From the NCBI GenBank assembly GCA_029945725.1, contig JAQSDB010000003.1:189842-253841 (forward strand): a stretch of DNA of 64,000 bases. The letters run 5' to 3'. The notes beneath the pieces are model-generated. The model was not told where the DNA came from and made no database searches. It saw nothing but the letters and a program-made list of their open reading frames with translations. The DNA comes from a bacterium. Lineage in GTDB: Bacteria > Pseudomonadota > Gammaproteobacteria > Pseudomonadales > Moraxellaceae. A program made the translations under genes and the position numbers. Positions within the stretch are counted from its first letter, which is position 1. Each line of letters opens with the position of its first letter. Below are positions 34,164 through 42,906 of this stretch, one piece after another.

Positions 34164-35879
34164 ATGATCCGCATTCGCCCGCCATGCGCCCTGTTTTTTT
34201 TCCTGTCCCTGTTTGCGGCGCCTGCTGTTGCAACGGATACGGCGGCACCCGCACCCGAGGGCGATACCGGACGTTATCCACTCAGCACTGCCAGCGCCGC
34301 ACAAGCCATGGTGGTCACTGCCAACCACTATGCCACTGCTGCTGCACGCCAGATGCTCTGGGCTGGCGGCAGCGCCATTGATGCAGCGATCGCCGCACAA
34401 GCCGTGCTCGGGCTGGTGGAACCGCAAGCATCGGGGTTTGGTGGTGGCGCTTTTATCGTTTATCACGACGGCAAAAAGACCCTCAGCTTTGACGGCCGTG
34501 AAACGGCCCCTGCCAGCGCCACCGCCAAACGTTTTCTCGACATGAAAGGCCGGCCCCTGCCCCTTCATACGGCGATTGGCAGTGGTCTTGGTATGGGAGT
34601 GCCCGGTGTTCTGGCGGCACTGGACGAAGCCCATGACCGTTATGGCCGCCTGCCCTGGAAAAAACTCTTTGCACCAGCGATCGGACTGGCACGTGACGGC
34701 TTTCCGGTCTCTTCGCGCCTGCATGCCCTGATCGAGCGCGACCCGTTGCTGCGCGAGAAAGATCGTACGCGTGATTATTTTTTTGATCACGAAGGCCGGC
34801 CTTTGGCAACCGGCTATGTACTGAAAAATCCTGCCTATGCCGGCACGCTTGAGCGCATTGCCGATAAAGGCGCCAAAGAGTTTTACCGCGGCCGCACCGG
34901 CAGGGACATGATCAAGTCGCTGAATATTCTGGGCGCCGACACCACGGAAGATGACTGGAAGCATTATCGCGCCCGGGTCAGCCCCGCATTATGCCGTCCC
35001 TACCACCAGCTGGAAGTCTGTACGGCACCACCGCCTTCCGGTGGCTGGACCGTATTGCAGACACTCTCACTGCTTGAAAACTTTCCGCCCGACAATGACG
35101 CCACCCTGCGCCTGCACCGGCTGCTTGAGGCAGAGCGCCTGAGCTTTGCCGATCGCCAGCGCTACAGTGCCGATCCGGCTTTTGTCCCGGTTCCACTACA
35201 GGGCCTGCTGGAGAAAAGCTATATCGATAACCGCGCGGCACTGATCGCCGATAAAAGCATGCACAGCGCCAATGCCGGAGTCCCTGCGGGGCTTGTCGCA
35301 CCGTGGGGCAGCGATGGCCAGCTACAGGAAAACGGCACAACACAGATCGTCATTGCTGATGGCCACGGCCAATGGCTTTCCATGACCAGCTCCATTGAGG
35401 ACTCCTTTGGCAGCCGGCTGCTCGTTGACGGTATTTTCTTCAATAACCAGCTCACCGATTTCAGCTTCATGCCCGCGGCAGATGGTCATCCTCCGGCAAA
35501 CCGCGTGGAGGCCGGCAAACGCCCGCGCAGCGCGATGGCACCGGTCATTGTGCTGGGCACCGATAAAGCCCCGCTACTGGCGCTGGGTTCGGCGGGCGGC
35601 AGCCGCATCATCGGCTATGTCTTGCGCGCACTGGTCGGCAGCATTGACGAGGGGCTCACGCCGGGCGAAGTGGTCAGCCTGCCCATGGCACTGTCACGCA
35701 ATGGACCGACCGAGGTCGACAGTGATTTCCCGGCAGATATGCGCAGCGCACTGCAGGCGCGTGACCAGATCATGGCGGACAGCGAGCTCAATAGCGGACT
35801 GGCCATTATTCGCCGCAATAATGGCCAGCTGGAAGGCGCTGCTGATCCCCGCCGCGAAGGCAGGGCTGCAGGATTCTAG
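34164..35879 (+). CDS. ggt: Gamma-glutamyltransferase
   Basis: An exported Ntn-hydrolase proenzyme of 571 residues starting at MIRIRPPCALFFFLSLFAAP (ATG 34164, GGAG upstream; the track start at 34083 precedes the signal peptide). Matches: AMVVTANHYATAAARQMLWAGGSA, EPQASGFGGGAF, FDGRETAPASA and LALGSAGGSRII. The autoprocessing site reads NGTTQIVIAD, with the nucleophilic Thr at about 392; the usual TTH is TTQ here. It would cleave glutathione and other gamma-glutamyl compounds in the periplasm. Confidence 0.9.
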   Translation: MIRIRPPCALFFFLSLFAAPAVATDTAAPAPEGDTGRYPLSTASAAQAMVVTANHYATAAARQMLWAGGSAIDAAIAAQAVLGLVEPQASGFGGGAFIVYHDGKKTLSFDGRETAPASATAKRFLDMKGRPLPLHTAIGSGLGMGVPGVLAALDEAHDRYGRLPWKKLFAPAIGLARDGFPVSSRLHALIERDPLLREKDRTRDYFFDHEGRPLATGYVLKNPAYAGTLERIADKGAKEFYRGRTGRDMIKSLNILGADTTEDDWKHYRARVSPALCRPYHQLEVCTAPPPSGGWTVLQTLSLLENFPPDNDATLRLHRLLEAERLSFADRQRYSADPAFVPVPLQGLLEKSYIDNRAALIADKSMHSANAGVPAGLVAPWGSDGQLQENGTTQIVIADGHGQWLSMTSSIEDSFGSRLLVDGIFFNNQLTDFSFMPAADGHPPANRVEAGKRPRSAMAPVIVLGTDKAPLLALGSAGGSRIIGYVLRALVGSIDEGLTPGEVVSLPMALSRNGPTEVDSDFPADMRSALQARDQIMADSELNSGLAIIRRNNGQLEGAADPRREGRAAGF

Positions 35880-36039
35880 TGATAGTGAAGGCCCAGCCCA
35901 CCGTGCAAATGTACCACTGCAACGCATGGCAGCGGCACCTGAACGCCACAGAAAAATGGATGACTGAGCCTGCACGAATACCAGCAAACGGCGAGTGGTC
36001 TGCACATCATGTTTCAACACTGATCAAGGGAACGCGACC

Positions 36040-37320
36040 ATGCCGAGGATTGCACTGCACTGGCAAATACTGATGGCAATTTTTCTCGGCGGCATTGCCG
36101 GTATTGCACTCAATCACCTTGCCCTTCCCGCTGACAATGGCATTCCCGTCACGCTGAAAATGCTCGGCCAGATTTTCATGAACGGACTCAAGCTCATTGT
36201 GATTCCACTGGTCGTCAGCTCCATCATCGTCGGCATCAGCAGCATTGGTGAAGAAATAGGACGCATGGGCGTCAACACGCTTGCCTACTACATTGGCAGC
36301 AGCGTTTGCGCGGTGCTGGTCGGAGTGCTCTGCGTGAACCTGATTGAGCCCGGTATTTTTCATGGCGCGCCGCTGGGCACACAGATTGCGCTGCCCGCAG
36401 GAACATCTGGCGCTCTCGCCAAGGTTCAGGACAAGTCCCTGGGTGATGTGCTGGATATCTTCCTCAGCATGGTTCCCGCCAACCTGTTTGGAGCGGCGCT
36501 GGAAGGAAACATGATAGGGCTCATCATGTTCAGCCTGCTTTATGGTTTCTTTGCTGCGCGCCTGCCTTCCGCAGCAAAAGAAATCCAGCTGCAGTTCTGG
36601 AATGGTGTCCAGCAGATCATGGTGGGTATCACTCAGGTCGTGCTGATGTTTGCCCCGGTTGGCGTATTTGCCCTGATCGCCACCACTCTGGCTGACACCG
36701 GCTTTGGTGCCCTGCTGCCGATGTTATGGTTTTTCGTTACCGTATTGCTGGGGCTGGCCATTCATATGCTGGTCACGACTTCGCTGTTTCTTCATTTCGT
36801 TGCCAGGGTCTCGCCATGGCGGCATATATACGCCATGGCCCCGGCGCTGCTCACCGCATTTTCCACCGCATCCAGCAATGCAACATTGCCGGTCACCCTG
36901 CGCTCACTGCGCGAGCGTGCCGGCGTATCGGAACGTGTGTCCGGGATGAGTGCACCTTTGGGTGCGAGCATGAACATGGATGGCACGGCATTATACGAAT
37001 GTGCAGCGGCGCTTTTTCTTGCCCAGGCTTACGGGCTGGATCTTTCCGTCGCGCAGCAATTTACCGTGGTGCTGATAGCCCTGCTTACCGGCTTTGGCAT
37101 GGCGGGCATTCCTGCCGCCAGCCTGGTCGCAATCGCGGTGATTCTCGGCGCGCTGGGCCTGCCACTTGAAGCAATAGGCCTGCTGCTTATTACCGACCGC
37201 CTGCTGGACATGTTCCGTACCGCCGTCAATGTTTACAGTGACTCGGTCGCAGCCATATTTGTCGCCAGCCAGGAAGGTGAGGCTTTGCTGCCCTTGCGCT
37301 ACCAGAACAACAAAACCTGA
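36040..37320 (+). CDS. Dicarboxylate/amino-acid:cation symporter (DAACS/SDF family)
   Basis: A 426-residue inner-membrane symporter from MPRIALHWQILMAIFLGG, with AAGGGA before the ATG; the track start 35995 lacks support. Family features: GQIFMNGLKLIVIPLVVSSI, the serine-rich HP1 region TAFSTASSNATLPVTL, and MDGTALYECAAALFLAQAYG, the cation/substrate motif (NMDGT). HP2 is GFGMAGIPAASLV, followed by TDRLLDMFRTAVNVYSDS. These fit glutamate/aspartate or C4-dicarboxylate uptake. It lies 160 bp after ggt; glutamate released by that enzyme would be a plausible substrate. Confidence 0.9.
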   Translation: MPRIALHWQILMAIFLGGIAGIALNHLALPADNGIPVTLKMLGQIFMNGLKLIVIPLVVSSIIVGISSIGEEIGRMGVNTLAYYIGSSVCAVLVGVLCVNLIEPGIFHGAPLGTQIALPAGTSGALAKVQDKSLGDVLDIFLSMVPANLFGAALEGNMIGLIMFSLLYGFFAARLPSAAKEIQLQFWNGVQQIMVGITQVVLMFAPVGVFALIATTLADTGFGALLPMLWFFVTVLLGLAIHMLVTTSLFLHFVARVSPWRHIYAMAPALLTAFSTASSNATLPVTLRSLRERAGVSERVSGMSAPLGASMNMDGTALYECAAALFLAQAYGLDLSVAQQFTVVLIALLTGFGMAGIPAASLVAIAVILGALGLPLEAIGLLLITDRLLDMFRTAVNVYSDSVAAIFVASQEGEALLPLRYQNNKT

Positions 37321-37334
37321 AGGCGGTGAGCCGT

Positions 37335-37949
37335 TTAATACATGGTAAAAAATGACGGCAGCACGCTGTGCGCGCGCAAAATATCCAGCCCTCCCATCAA
37401 TGCCACTGCCAGAATAAACCAGATGACTTCGGCCATGTCCTTGCGAAACAGGCGCACATCAACCGTTCTCGGTGTTTCCGAAAGATTGCTGAAGCGGCGC
37501 GGAAAAAAGGCCGGGGTTGTGGCGCAGTAATCATCAAACGCCTTGCCATACAGGGGGCGCAGTTTGGACTCTTCACTGCGGATAACGCCCGGGTAGTACA
37601 AGGCGAAGAAAATCCCTACCACGAGAAAAATGGTGAGCGAGTGTGCCGACAGGGCAACGCCAAGAGCGCCAATCAGGCTGAACAGATAAAGCGGGTTGCG
37701 GCAGAGGCCATACGGCCCGTCCATGACCAGCTCATGCGTCTTGCGGCCACCAATATAAATGCTGCACCAGAGCCGCCCGATAGCGCCCGCTCCGGCCAGC
37801 ACAAAACCCGCCATCTTCAGCAGTGTTTCACAGTCCGGGGAAAGCGCCCGCGGCGTAGCAAACAAAAGCAAGCCTATAACAAGGGCGGCAGCGCCACGTG
37901 ACACCGGAATACGAGCCGCCTCAACAAGACTGGCATACTTCTTCTGCAT
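37335..37949 (-). CDS. Isoprenylcysteine-carboxyl/phospholipid methyltransferase-like membrane protein
   Basis: A 204-residue multi-pass membrane protein of the ICMT/PEMT superfamily. The SAM-binding signature GPYGLCRNPLYLFSLIGALG lies near residues 78-97, followed by hydrophobic helices and the conserved acidic RSEESKLRPLYG. Four to five membrane helices are apparent. Bacterial members methylate unknown small or lipid substrates. Convergent with the symporter gene, with only 14 nt between stops. Confidence 0.78.
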   Translation of the reverse strand: MQKKYASLVEAARIPVSRGAAALVIGLLLFATPRALSPDCETLLKMAGFVLAGAGAIGRLWCSIYIGGRKTHELVMDGPYGLCRNPLYLFSLIGALGVALSAHSLTIFLVVGIFFALYYPGVIRSEESKLRPLYGKAFDDYCATTPAFFPRRFSNLSETPRTVDVRLFRKDMAEVIWFILAVALMGGLDILRAHSVLPSFFTMY

Positions 37950-38405
37950 GATAACTCCGCATTATTTTCATGGGATCAATAAGGGCATGACTGGGCAGCA
38001 CTACGGCCCAACCGATCCGCGTCGACCACAAATTGTGGGAAAGAAATGAGATTCCTGATCATCCCTGTCCACGCCGCTCCAGGCCCGGCCGGGATGAAAA
38101 GGCGGGCTTTTGGGCCCGTTTTCTGTTGTTTAATGATCTCACAAAAGCCCACAAGGCAAAACCTCCACGGTGGCAGCAAGGTCTTGAGCCGCCATGCCGG
38201 AGGAGACACGATCCCGATCACAGCATGAGGCAGACGCCCTGATTGCCACTCATTGCAGAGTGCCAGGGCATTCGCACACTAAACGGCCTGGCGCAAGGAG
38301 GGAGCGGAACTGCAACCACGCCCCCGGAAATGGCCACTTACTCAGGGATCACTCCGGAAAAAGCAGAAGCCGGCTGCCGCTTCAGCCTCCCGTCTACTGC
38401 CATTC
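37950..38405. other. 456-bp gene-free stretch with hairpins and many GGA motifs
   Basis: I see no supportable protein gene. The stretch holds several stems: CGGGC-TTTTGG-GCCCG followed by TTTT (near 38105), and a strong two-part hairpin GCCCTG/CAGGGC enclosing CACTC/GAGTG (38236-38269). On the plus strand GGA occurs repeatedly (CCGGAGGAG, AAGGAGGGAGCGGAA, CCCGGAAATGG, TCCGGAAAAAG), reminiscent of CsrA/RsmA-binding RNAs. A P2-like GGCAAAACC at 38156 faintly recalls c-di-GMP riboswitches, but the remainder does not match. A structured RNA is possible, not shown. Confidence 0.3.
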
Positions 38406-40388
38406 TCAGTTTCTTGGCGGAATTCCCGCCGTGGCTTCTTTCGCAGGAAGCTTCATGTCGCCGCGACTGAATGCCTCTGCTGCCGTCTGGTAATAGGTAA
38501 TGGCTTCATTGACCAGAGCCGTATCAGGTGCCACCTCAGTCTGCTTTTCTTTTTCGCTGGCTGCATTTTCAACACGGAACACCCTTGCCGGATGTCGCGG
38601 CGCCAGTACGACCAGTTTGTCACCCTTGAGATAACCAACCTCCTGGTAATTTGCGATCAACGCGCGCGGCTCATAGTTTTTGTCGCGCAGGACATCCTTG
38701 CCAAAAAAGTGGGGATCGGCGGAGTAGCCCAGCATCCCCATCAGGGTTGGTGCAATATCCATCTGGCTGACCATGCGGGTTTCTTCCTGCGGCTTCACAA
38801 AGCCCGGGGCATAAACAATGGCAGGGATGTGGTAGCGATAAACAGGGAGTGATGTTTTTCCGGCACTGGAGCCGCAATGATCCGCCACAATCACGAATAC
38901 CGTATCCTTGAACCAGGCATGCTTTTCAGCATCTTTCAGGAACTTTCCGATCGCGTAATCGGTGTATTTGACCGCGCCATCGCGACCACCCGGTGACTTG
39001 ATATCAATACGGCCATCGGGATAAGTGTACGGGCGATGATTGGATGTCGTCATCAGCATCAGGAACTGCGGAGCCTTGCCGGCCTCCTTGTCGAGCAGCT
39101 TCTCTGCCTGATTAAACAGGTATTCGTCCGACATGCCCCAGGCATTGGCAAAACCGACTTCATTGGCAGGCACATCACTGCGATCGACTACCTGATAGCC
39201 ATTGTGACTGAAGTAGTAATTCATGTTATCGAAGTAGCCATAGCCACCATAGATATACCAGGAATGATAACCCTGCCGGTTCAGGGCAGCGCCGAGTGTT
39301 GCAAGATCCTCATTGTGCGGGCGACGGACAATCGATTGCCCTGGCGTTGGCGGCACACTCAGGCTGAGGGACTCAAGACCGCGCACCGTGCGCGTACCGG
39401 CCGCATAGAGTTGCGTAAAGAGCAGGCCCTCTCTGGAAAGACGATCCATATTGGGTGTCAGTCCGTTTTTATTACCAAAAATACCAAGATAATCCGCGCT
39501 CAGGCTTTCTACCGTGATCATCACCAGATGCCTGGGGCGAGTTGGCGCGGCTACAGACGCCGATGCTGCGGGGCTTGCCTGGTAAGCCGGCGCCATTGCA
39601 AGCGCCTTTAAACCTGCGTGCAGTTTCGCCGCTGGCAATACCGGATAGTAGCTTGCGTAATCCAGCTCATTGTTTTTATAGGCACTGAACAACCCATAAA
39701 GACCATTGCCGGCAATTTCATTCGTATAGCGATTGCGGGTAATGGAAAATTTATCAATACCCCATGAAAACCAGGCAATGGCGCACGCAGCCATCAGCGC
39801 AAACAAAACAGCTGTACGCGCCGCACCATGAATATGCACAGCCTTTTTCCATGAACCATGCCACCACAGGGCCAGGGCAAGTGCTGCCACGGCAAAGCCG
39901 CTCAAGAGAGGAAGAACCGGATAGGACTGCATGATGTTGTCTATCACTTCATGCGTGTAAACCAGATAGTCCACAGCAATGAAATTGAAACGAACGCCAA
40001 ACTCCAACCAGAAGATTATCTCGGACGCCATCTGGAAAATAAGGGTGAAGGCTATAACAGCAAATGCCGTACCCAGTAAAACCGAAGCCGCACGCGGCCA
40101 GCGCCGGGGCAAAAAAAGTTCAAAAGCGGCAACCGGCAATAACGCAATGCTGAGTGTGGCCACATCACTGACAAATCCCAGAAAAAAAGCTGCAATCCAG
40201 CTTTTTACACTGGCGTCTGCGACGCCCACACTAAGCCCGAAAAGCACTACCCGGGTCAGGAACGACAAAAACAGAAACAGCAGGGCAACACGCAACGTCA
40301 GGGAATGTCCGAGACTGCGCCACTGTGCCGATCCATACTCCTGGCCCTCGCGCGCGGGTATGCGCGATGAAGAGGATGATTTCGTCAT
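38406..40388 (-). CDS. LTA-synthase-like sulfatase-family membrane protein (phosphoglycerol-transferase type)
   Basis: A 660-residue protein with five N-terminal membrane helices (about 30-215) and a periplasmic sulfatase-fold domain (about 290-590). Metal-site and nucleophile motifs: HLVMITVESLSADYLG (metal Glu), the catalytic Thr in AGTRTVRGLESLS (about 330), TTSNHRPYTYPDG (His) and VFVIVADHCGSS (Asp-His). This arrangement fits LtaS/OpgB/MdoB-like enzymes that move phosphoglycerol or phosphoethanolamine onto surface glycans. In a gram-negative, osmoregulated periplasmic glucan modification is a reasonable inference; the acceptor is unknown. Confidence 0.85.
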   Translation of the reverse strand: MTKSSSSSRIPAREGQEYGSAQWRSLGHSLTLRVALLFLFLSFLTRVVLFGLSVGVADASVKSWIAAFFLGFVSDVATLSIALLPVAAFELFLPRRWPRAASVLLGTAFAVIAFTLIFQMASEIIFWLEFGVRFNFIAVDYLVYTHEVIDNIMQSYPVLPLLSGFAVAALALALWWHGSWKKAVHIHGAARTAVLFALMAACAIAWFSWGIDKFSITRNRYTNEIAGNGLYGLFSAYKNNELDYASYYPVLPAAKLHAGLKALAMAPAYQASPAASASVAAPTRPRHLVMITVESLSADYLGIFGNKNGLTPNMDRLSREGLLFTQLYAAGTRTVRGLESLSLSVPPTPGQSIVRRPHNEDLATLGAALNRQGYHSWYIYGGYGYFDNMNYYFSHNGYQVVDRSDVPANEVGFANAWGMSDEYLFNQAEKLLDKEAGKAPQFLMLMTTSNHRPYTYPDGRIDIKSPGGRDGAVKYTDYAIGKFLKDAEKHAWFKDTVFVIVADHCGSSAGKTSLPVYRYHIPAIVYAPGFVKPQEETRMVSQMDIAPTLMGMLGYSADPHFFGKDVLRDKNYEPRALIANYQEVGYLKGDKLVVLAPRHPARVFRVENAASEKEKQTEVAPDTALVNEAITYYQTAAEAFSRGDMKLPAKEATAGIPPRN

Positions 40389-40716
40389 GAATGTGCTCCA
40401 AAAACAACCGCATACTCTATAAGCTGGCAGGAAGGGATGTGTTTGATTGATCTACGAAGAAAAGCGCGTTAATAGTCCAAGCGGCGATAAAGCATGGCAA
40501 GCACGGGATAATCCGTACAAAACCCGGAGAAGCAAGCGCTCCCCTCAGGGCAGAGCCTTACGGCTCATGCGACTTGTTCTGGCGTCGTGCCACATGCAGC
40601 CACCGCTTCAATGCGGTGGCAGTTCAAGGATGTTTTTTGCGCGAACAGAATATCTGTCGGGGCGACCATTATTGCCGGCATCAATTTTGGGGATGCCGGC
40701 AATAATGGCGTGAAGA
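40389..40716. other. 328-bp gene-free stretch with three hairpins (candidate structured RNA)
   Basis: No protein gene is supportable. Within it lie GAGCC-TTAC-GGCTC (near 40552), GCCACCGC-TTCAAT-GCGGTGGC (40599-40620), a GGATGTTTTTTG run 17 nt later, and a perfect 17-bp hairpin at 40666-40708. Several stems ending in a T-run look like a small RNA on the plus strand. Promoter elements were not recognised, so this stays a candidate. Confidence 0.35.
40666..40708. repeat. Perfect 17-bp inverted repeat downstream of the cytochrome b561 gene
   Basis: CCATTATTGCCGGCATC and GATGCCGGCAATAATGG are separated by 9 nt and lie 8 nt beyond the cytochrome b561 stop. There is no T-tract on the minus strand, so it may stabilise the mRNA 3' end or be a protein-binding palindrome rather than a classical terminator. 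Confidence 0.8.
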
Positions 40717-41274
40717 TCAGGAGCGGGATGTGAATGGCAGCATGCGCTTAAGCACACCATCCTTCACGATGAACTGATGCCAGACCGCTGCCGCCACATG
40801 CAGGCCGATCAATGTCAGCAACAAGGGCCACCAGACATCCTCATGCAGACCCTTTAGCTGCTCCGCAAGCGGCTTGTTCTCAGAAAGAAAAACCGGAATA
40901 TCAAACACGCCGAACCAGGACACTACCCGGCCATCAAACTGTGACATCAGCAAGCCCGACAGTGGCATCATGATCATCAGGAAATACAATGCCCAATGCA
41001 CGCCTTCCGCCGCACGATGCTGCCACTTCGAGGTGATCACGGAATCAGGTGCAGGGCCGGAAAAACGCCAGGCCAAACGCAGCCACACCAGAAAGAAAAC
41101 AGACGCGCCAAAAGCCCTGTGAAGGTTCATCCATTCGGCTCGTTCGGTGGAGCCCTTGGGGAAGTCCTCGTGCTGCTCGAACGCAAACCAGGCACCCACA
41201 ATCAGGGCAAACATCAACCAGTGAAAACTCTTGGCAACCCAGCCCCAGTACATTGGTGTGTTACGTGCGGGCAT
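40717..41274 (-). CDS. Cytochrome b561 (CybB family)
   Basis: A 185-residue four-helix diheme membrane cytochrome. Candidate axial histidines are in KSFHWLMFALIVGAW, WMNLHRAFGASVF, HRAAEGVHWALYFLMIM and LTLIGLHVAAAVWHQF, placed one per helix as in the family. The loop SWFGVFDIPVFLSENKPLAEQLKGLHED is typical. Family members pass electrons from quinol to superoxide or other acceptors. Stands alone between the hairpin region and the chp operon. Confidence 0.88.
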   Translation of the reverse strand: MPARNTPMYWGWVAKSFHWLMFALIVGAWFAFEQHEDFPKGSTERAEWMNLHRAFGASVFFLVWLRLAWRFSGPAPDSVITSKWQHRAAEGVHWALYFLMIMMPLSGLLMSQFDGRVVSWFGVFDIPVFLSENKPLAEQLKGLHEDVWWPLLLTLIGLHVAAAVWHQFIVKDGVLKRMLPFTSRS

Positions 41275-41386
41275 CTCCGTGCTCCTGTGTCAGTGAACAG
41301 ACCGAAAGTATATATGCAAGACAAACGGGCGGGGGAAAATGAAAAGGCGCCAGGCCGCCCCGTCAACATGGGGGAAGGCCCGTGAA

Positions 41387-41872
41387 TCAGCCGAGCAAAT
41401 GCGCCTCAAGCGCATCCAGATCGGGGATTACGGCCAGTTCGCCGGCGTAACGCACCTGCAAAAACTCCACTTCACTGGTCGGCGCACCCTCAAGGTCTTC
41501 AAGCTGGGCAATCTTGACCTTGGCGAGGCGTGGCACACCCTGCACCACAATGCCGTAATAAGGTAGCTCGCGCTGTGCACTGATGCCGCTGACAATGGCA
41601 ACCTGCTCATGTTCGCGTGGCACGGCTTGTCCGTTCAGACCCTCAAAGGCAACCACCGGTACCGGCATATCGCGCCAGGTAATAAAACCAAGATGCCAGG
41701 CCGGGCTGCCAGCAGGGGCCGGAGTCATCTCGGTAACAGGAACCACCTCCGCCACAGTGATGTTGGGAAGCAGCAACTGGCGACCCGTCACAGGGACCAG
41801 CAGGCAGGCGATAGTGCCTGTCGTTGCCCCCAGCAGCGTGGTCTGGTTGAGCGTAAGTTGGGTCGTGGCCAT
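41387..41872 (-). CDS. chpC: CheW-like protein ChpC
   Basis: A CheW-fold protein of about 161 residues from MATTQLTLNQTTLLG; the track start at 41902 lies inside chpB. Recognisable parts: LLLPNITVAEVVPVTE, WHLGFITWRDMPVPVVAFE and PYYGIVVQGVPRLAKV. Last gene of the pilGHIJK-chpABC order known from Pseudomonas, where ChpC is an accessory coupling protein linking receptors to ChpA. Begins 14 nt after chpB. Confidence 0.87.
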   Translation of the reverse strand: MATTQLTLNQTTLLGATTGTIACLLVPVTGRQLLLPNITVAEVVPVTEMTPAPAGSPAWHLGFITWRDMPVPVVAFEGLNGQAVPREHEQVAIVSGISAQRELPYYGIVVQGVPRLAKVKIAQLEDLEGAPTSEVEFLQVRYAGELAVIPDLDALEAHLLG

Positions 41873-41886
41873 GAGGGAATCCGTCT

Positions 41887-42903
41887 TCAGGCAATCGCGC
41901 AAACGCGATTGCGTACATGTTCTACAAGATGTGCCGCCAACTCGGTTGGCGTGCCGTTAAACGTCACAACGCCGGTAGCGCGCATGGAATCCGGCTGGCT
42001 GGCACAGGCGCAACTCTCGGCAGTTTGCGCCCAGATGAAACCGCCGGACTCCTGCATTATCGGCCCGGAGATTGAACCGTCGCCGCCCATGCCACTGAAA
42101 ATAAGCGCACCCGAGTTCTCGCCAAAACGGCGTGCCACATTGGCAATAATCTGGTCCATCGACGGTGAATAAGGACCATCCCATTTGATGTTGCGCATCA
42201 GCACTTCACCATCAGAACCAAAGTCAATTTCACTTCCGACAGGAGCAATCAGCAACTCGCCATTACGCAAATGATCACCCTGGGCTGCCACCTTGCAGGG
42301 CATGCCATTGTGACGCACCAGCACATGGGACAGCGTATCCTGCATGCGCTCATCAATATGCTGGGCCAGGACAAATGCCACCGGCATGCCCTTGGGCAAA
42401 CAATCCAGAAATTCCTTTACGGCGGCAGGGCCACCCAGCGACGCAGCCAGCACACAAACCAGATCCAGCTCATCAGGATTGCGCGTCGCACACTCCTCAG
42501 GCAACTCCAGGACTACTGATGCCTGCCGCGGCTCTGCCCGCTCCAGCACCTCCAGGTGCTCTTCAAGTACGGGCTCGCCTACGGTCTCCTTGATTTTGAT
42601 GAACACGCGCCGTTCCCAGCGCGGGTAGCTGCGCGACCCGGGAGGCGGCGCCTCTTCAAGACCAAACAGAATCGGTGCGGCAGAATTATCAAGGAGACGA
42701 TCCAGAAAGACCTCATCCTCTTCCTGCATGTCCACCAGCCATACATCCAGCTCGGCGGTGTGCAATGCAGTTTCATCCAGACGATCCGGCGAGGTATTCA
42801 GGCTCAACTCGTAGCCGTGCCCCTTCACTGTCTGCGCCAGCGCAAGACGCTGCAGATTGGAATCGCTGACTACACCGATGCGCGGATTGCGACGTTCTTG
42901 CAT
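41887..42903 (-). CDS. chpB: CheB-type methylesterase ChpB
   Basis: A 338-residue protein with a divergent N-terminal receiver (LDVWLVDMQEEDE as the acceptor strand) and a C-terminal methylesterase domain with the catalytic set Ser in AASLGGPAAV, His in VLAQHIDERM and Asp in SGMGGDGSISG. It should remove methyl groups from PilJ, opposing PilK. The receiver is weak and may not be phosphorylated normally. Starts 3 nt after chpA. Confidence 0.9.
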   Translation of the reverse strand: MQERRNPRIGVVSDSNLQRLALAQTVKGHGYELSLNTSPDRLDETALHTAELDVWLVDMQEEDEVFLDRLLDNSAAPILFGLEEAPPPGSRSYPRWERRVFIKIKETVGEPVLEEHLEVLERAEPRQASVVLELPEECATRNPDELDLVCVLAASLGGPAAVKEFLDCLPKGMPVAFVLAQHIDERMQDTLSHVLVRHNGMPCKVAAQGDHLRNGELLIAPVGSEIDFGSDGEVLMRNIKWDGPYSPSMDQIIANVARRFGENSGALIFSGMGGDGSISGPIMQESGGFIWAQTAESCACASQPDSMRATGVVTFNGTPTELAAHLVEHVRNRVCAIA

Positions 42904-42906
42904 GGC

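Noticed and set aside
38140-38225. Class I c-di-GMP riboswitch
   Set aside because: Only the GGCAAAACC element is similar; the GACGCAAAGCC partner and the P3 receptor are missing, and no gene with an RBS follows on that strand.
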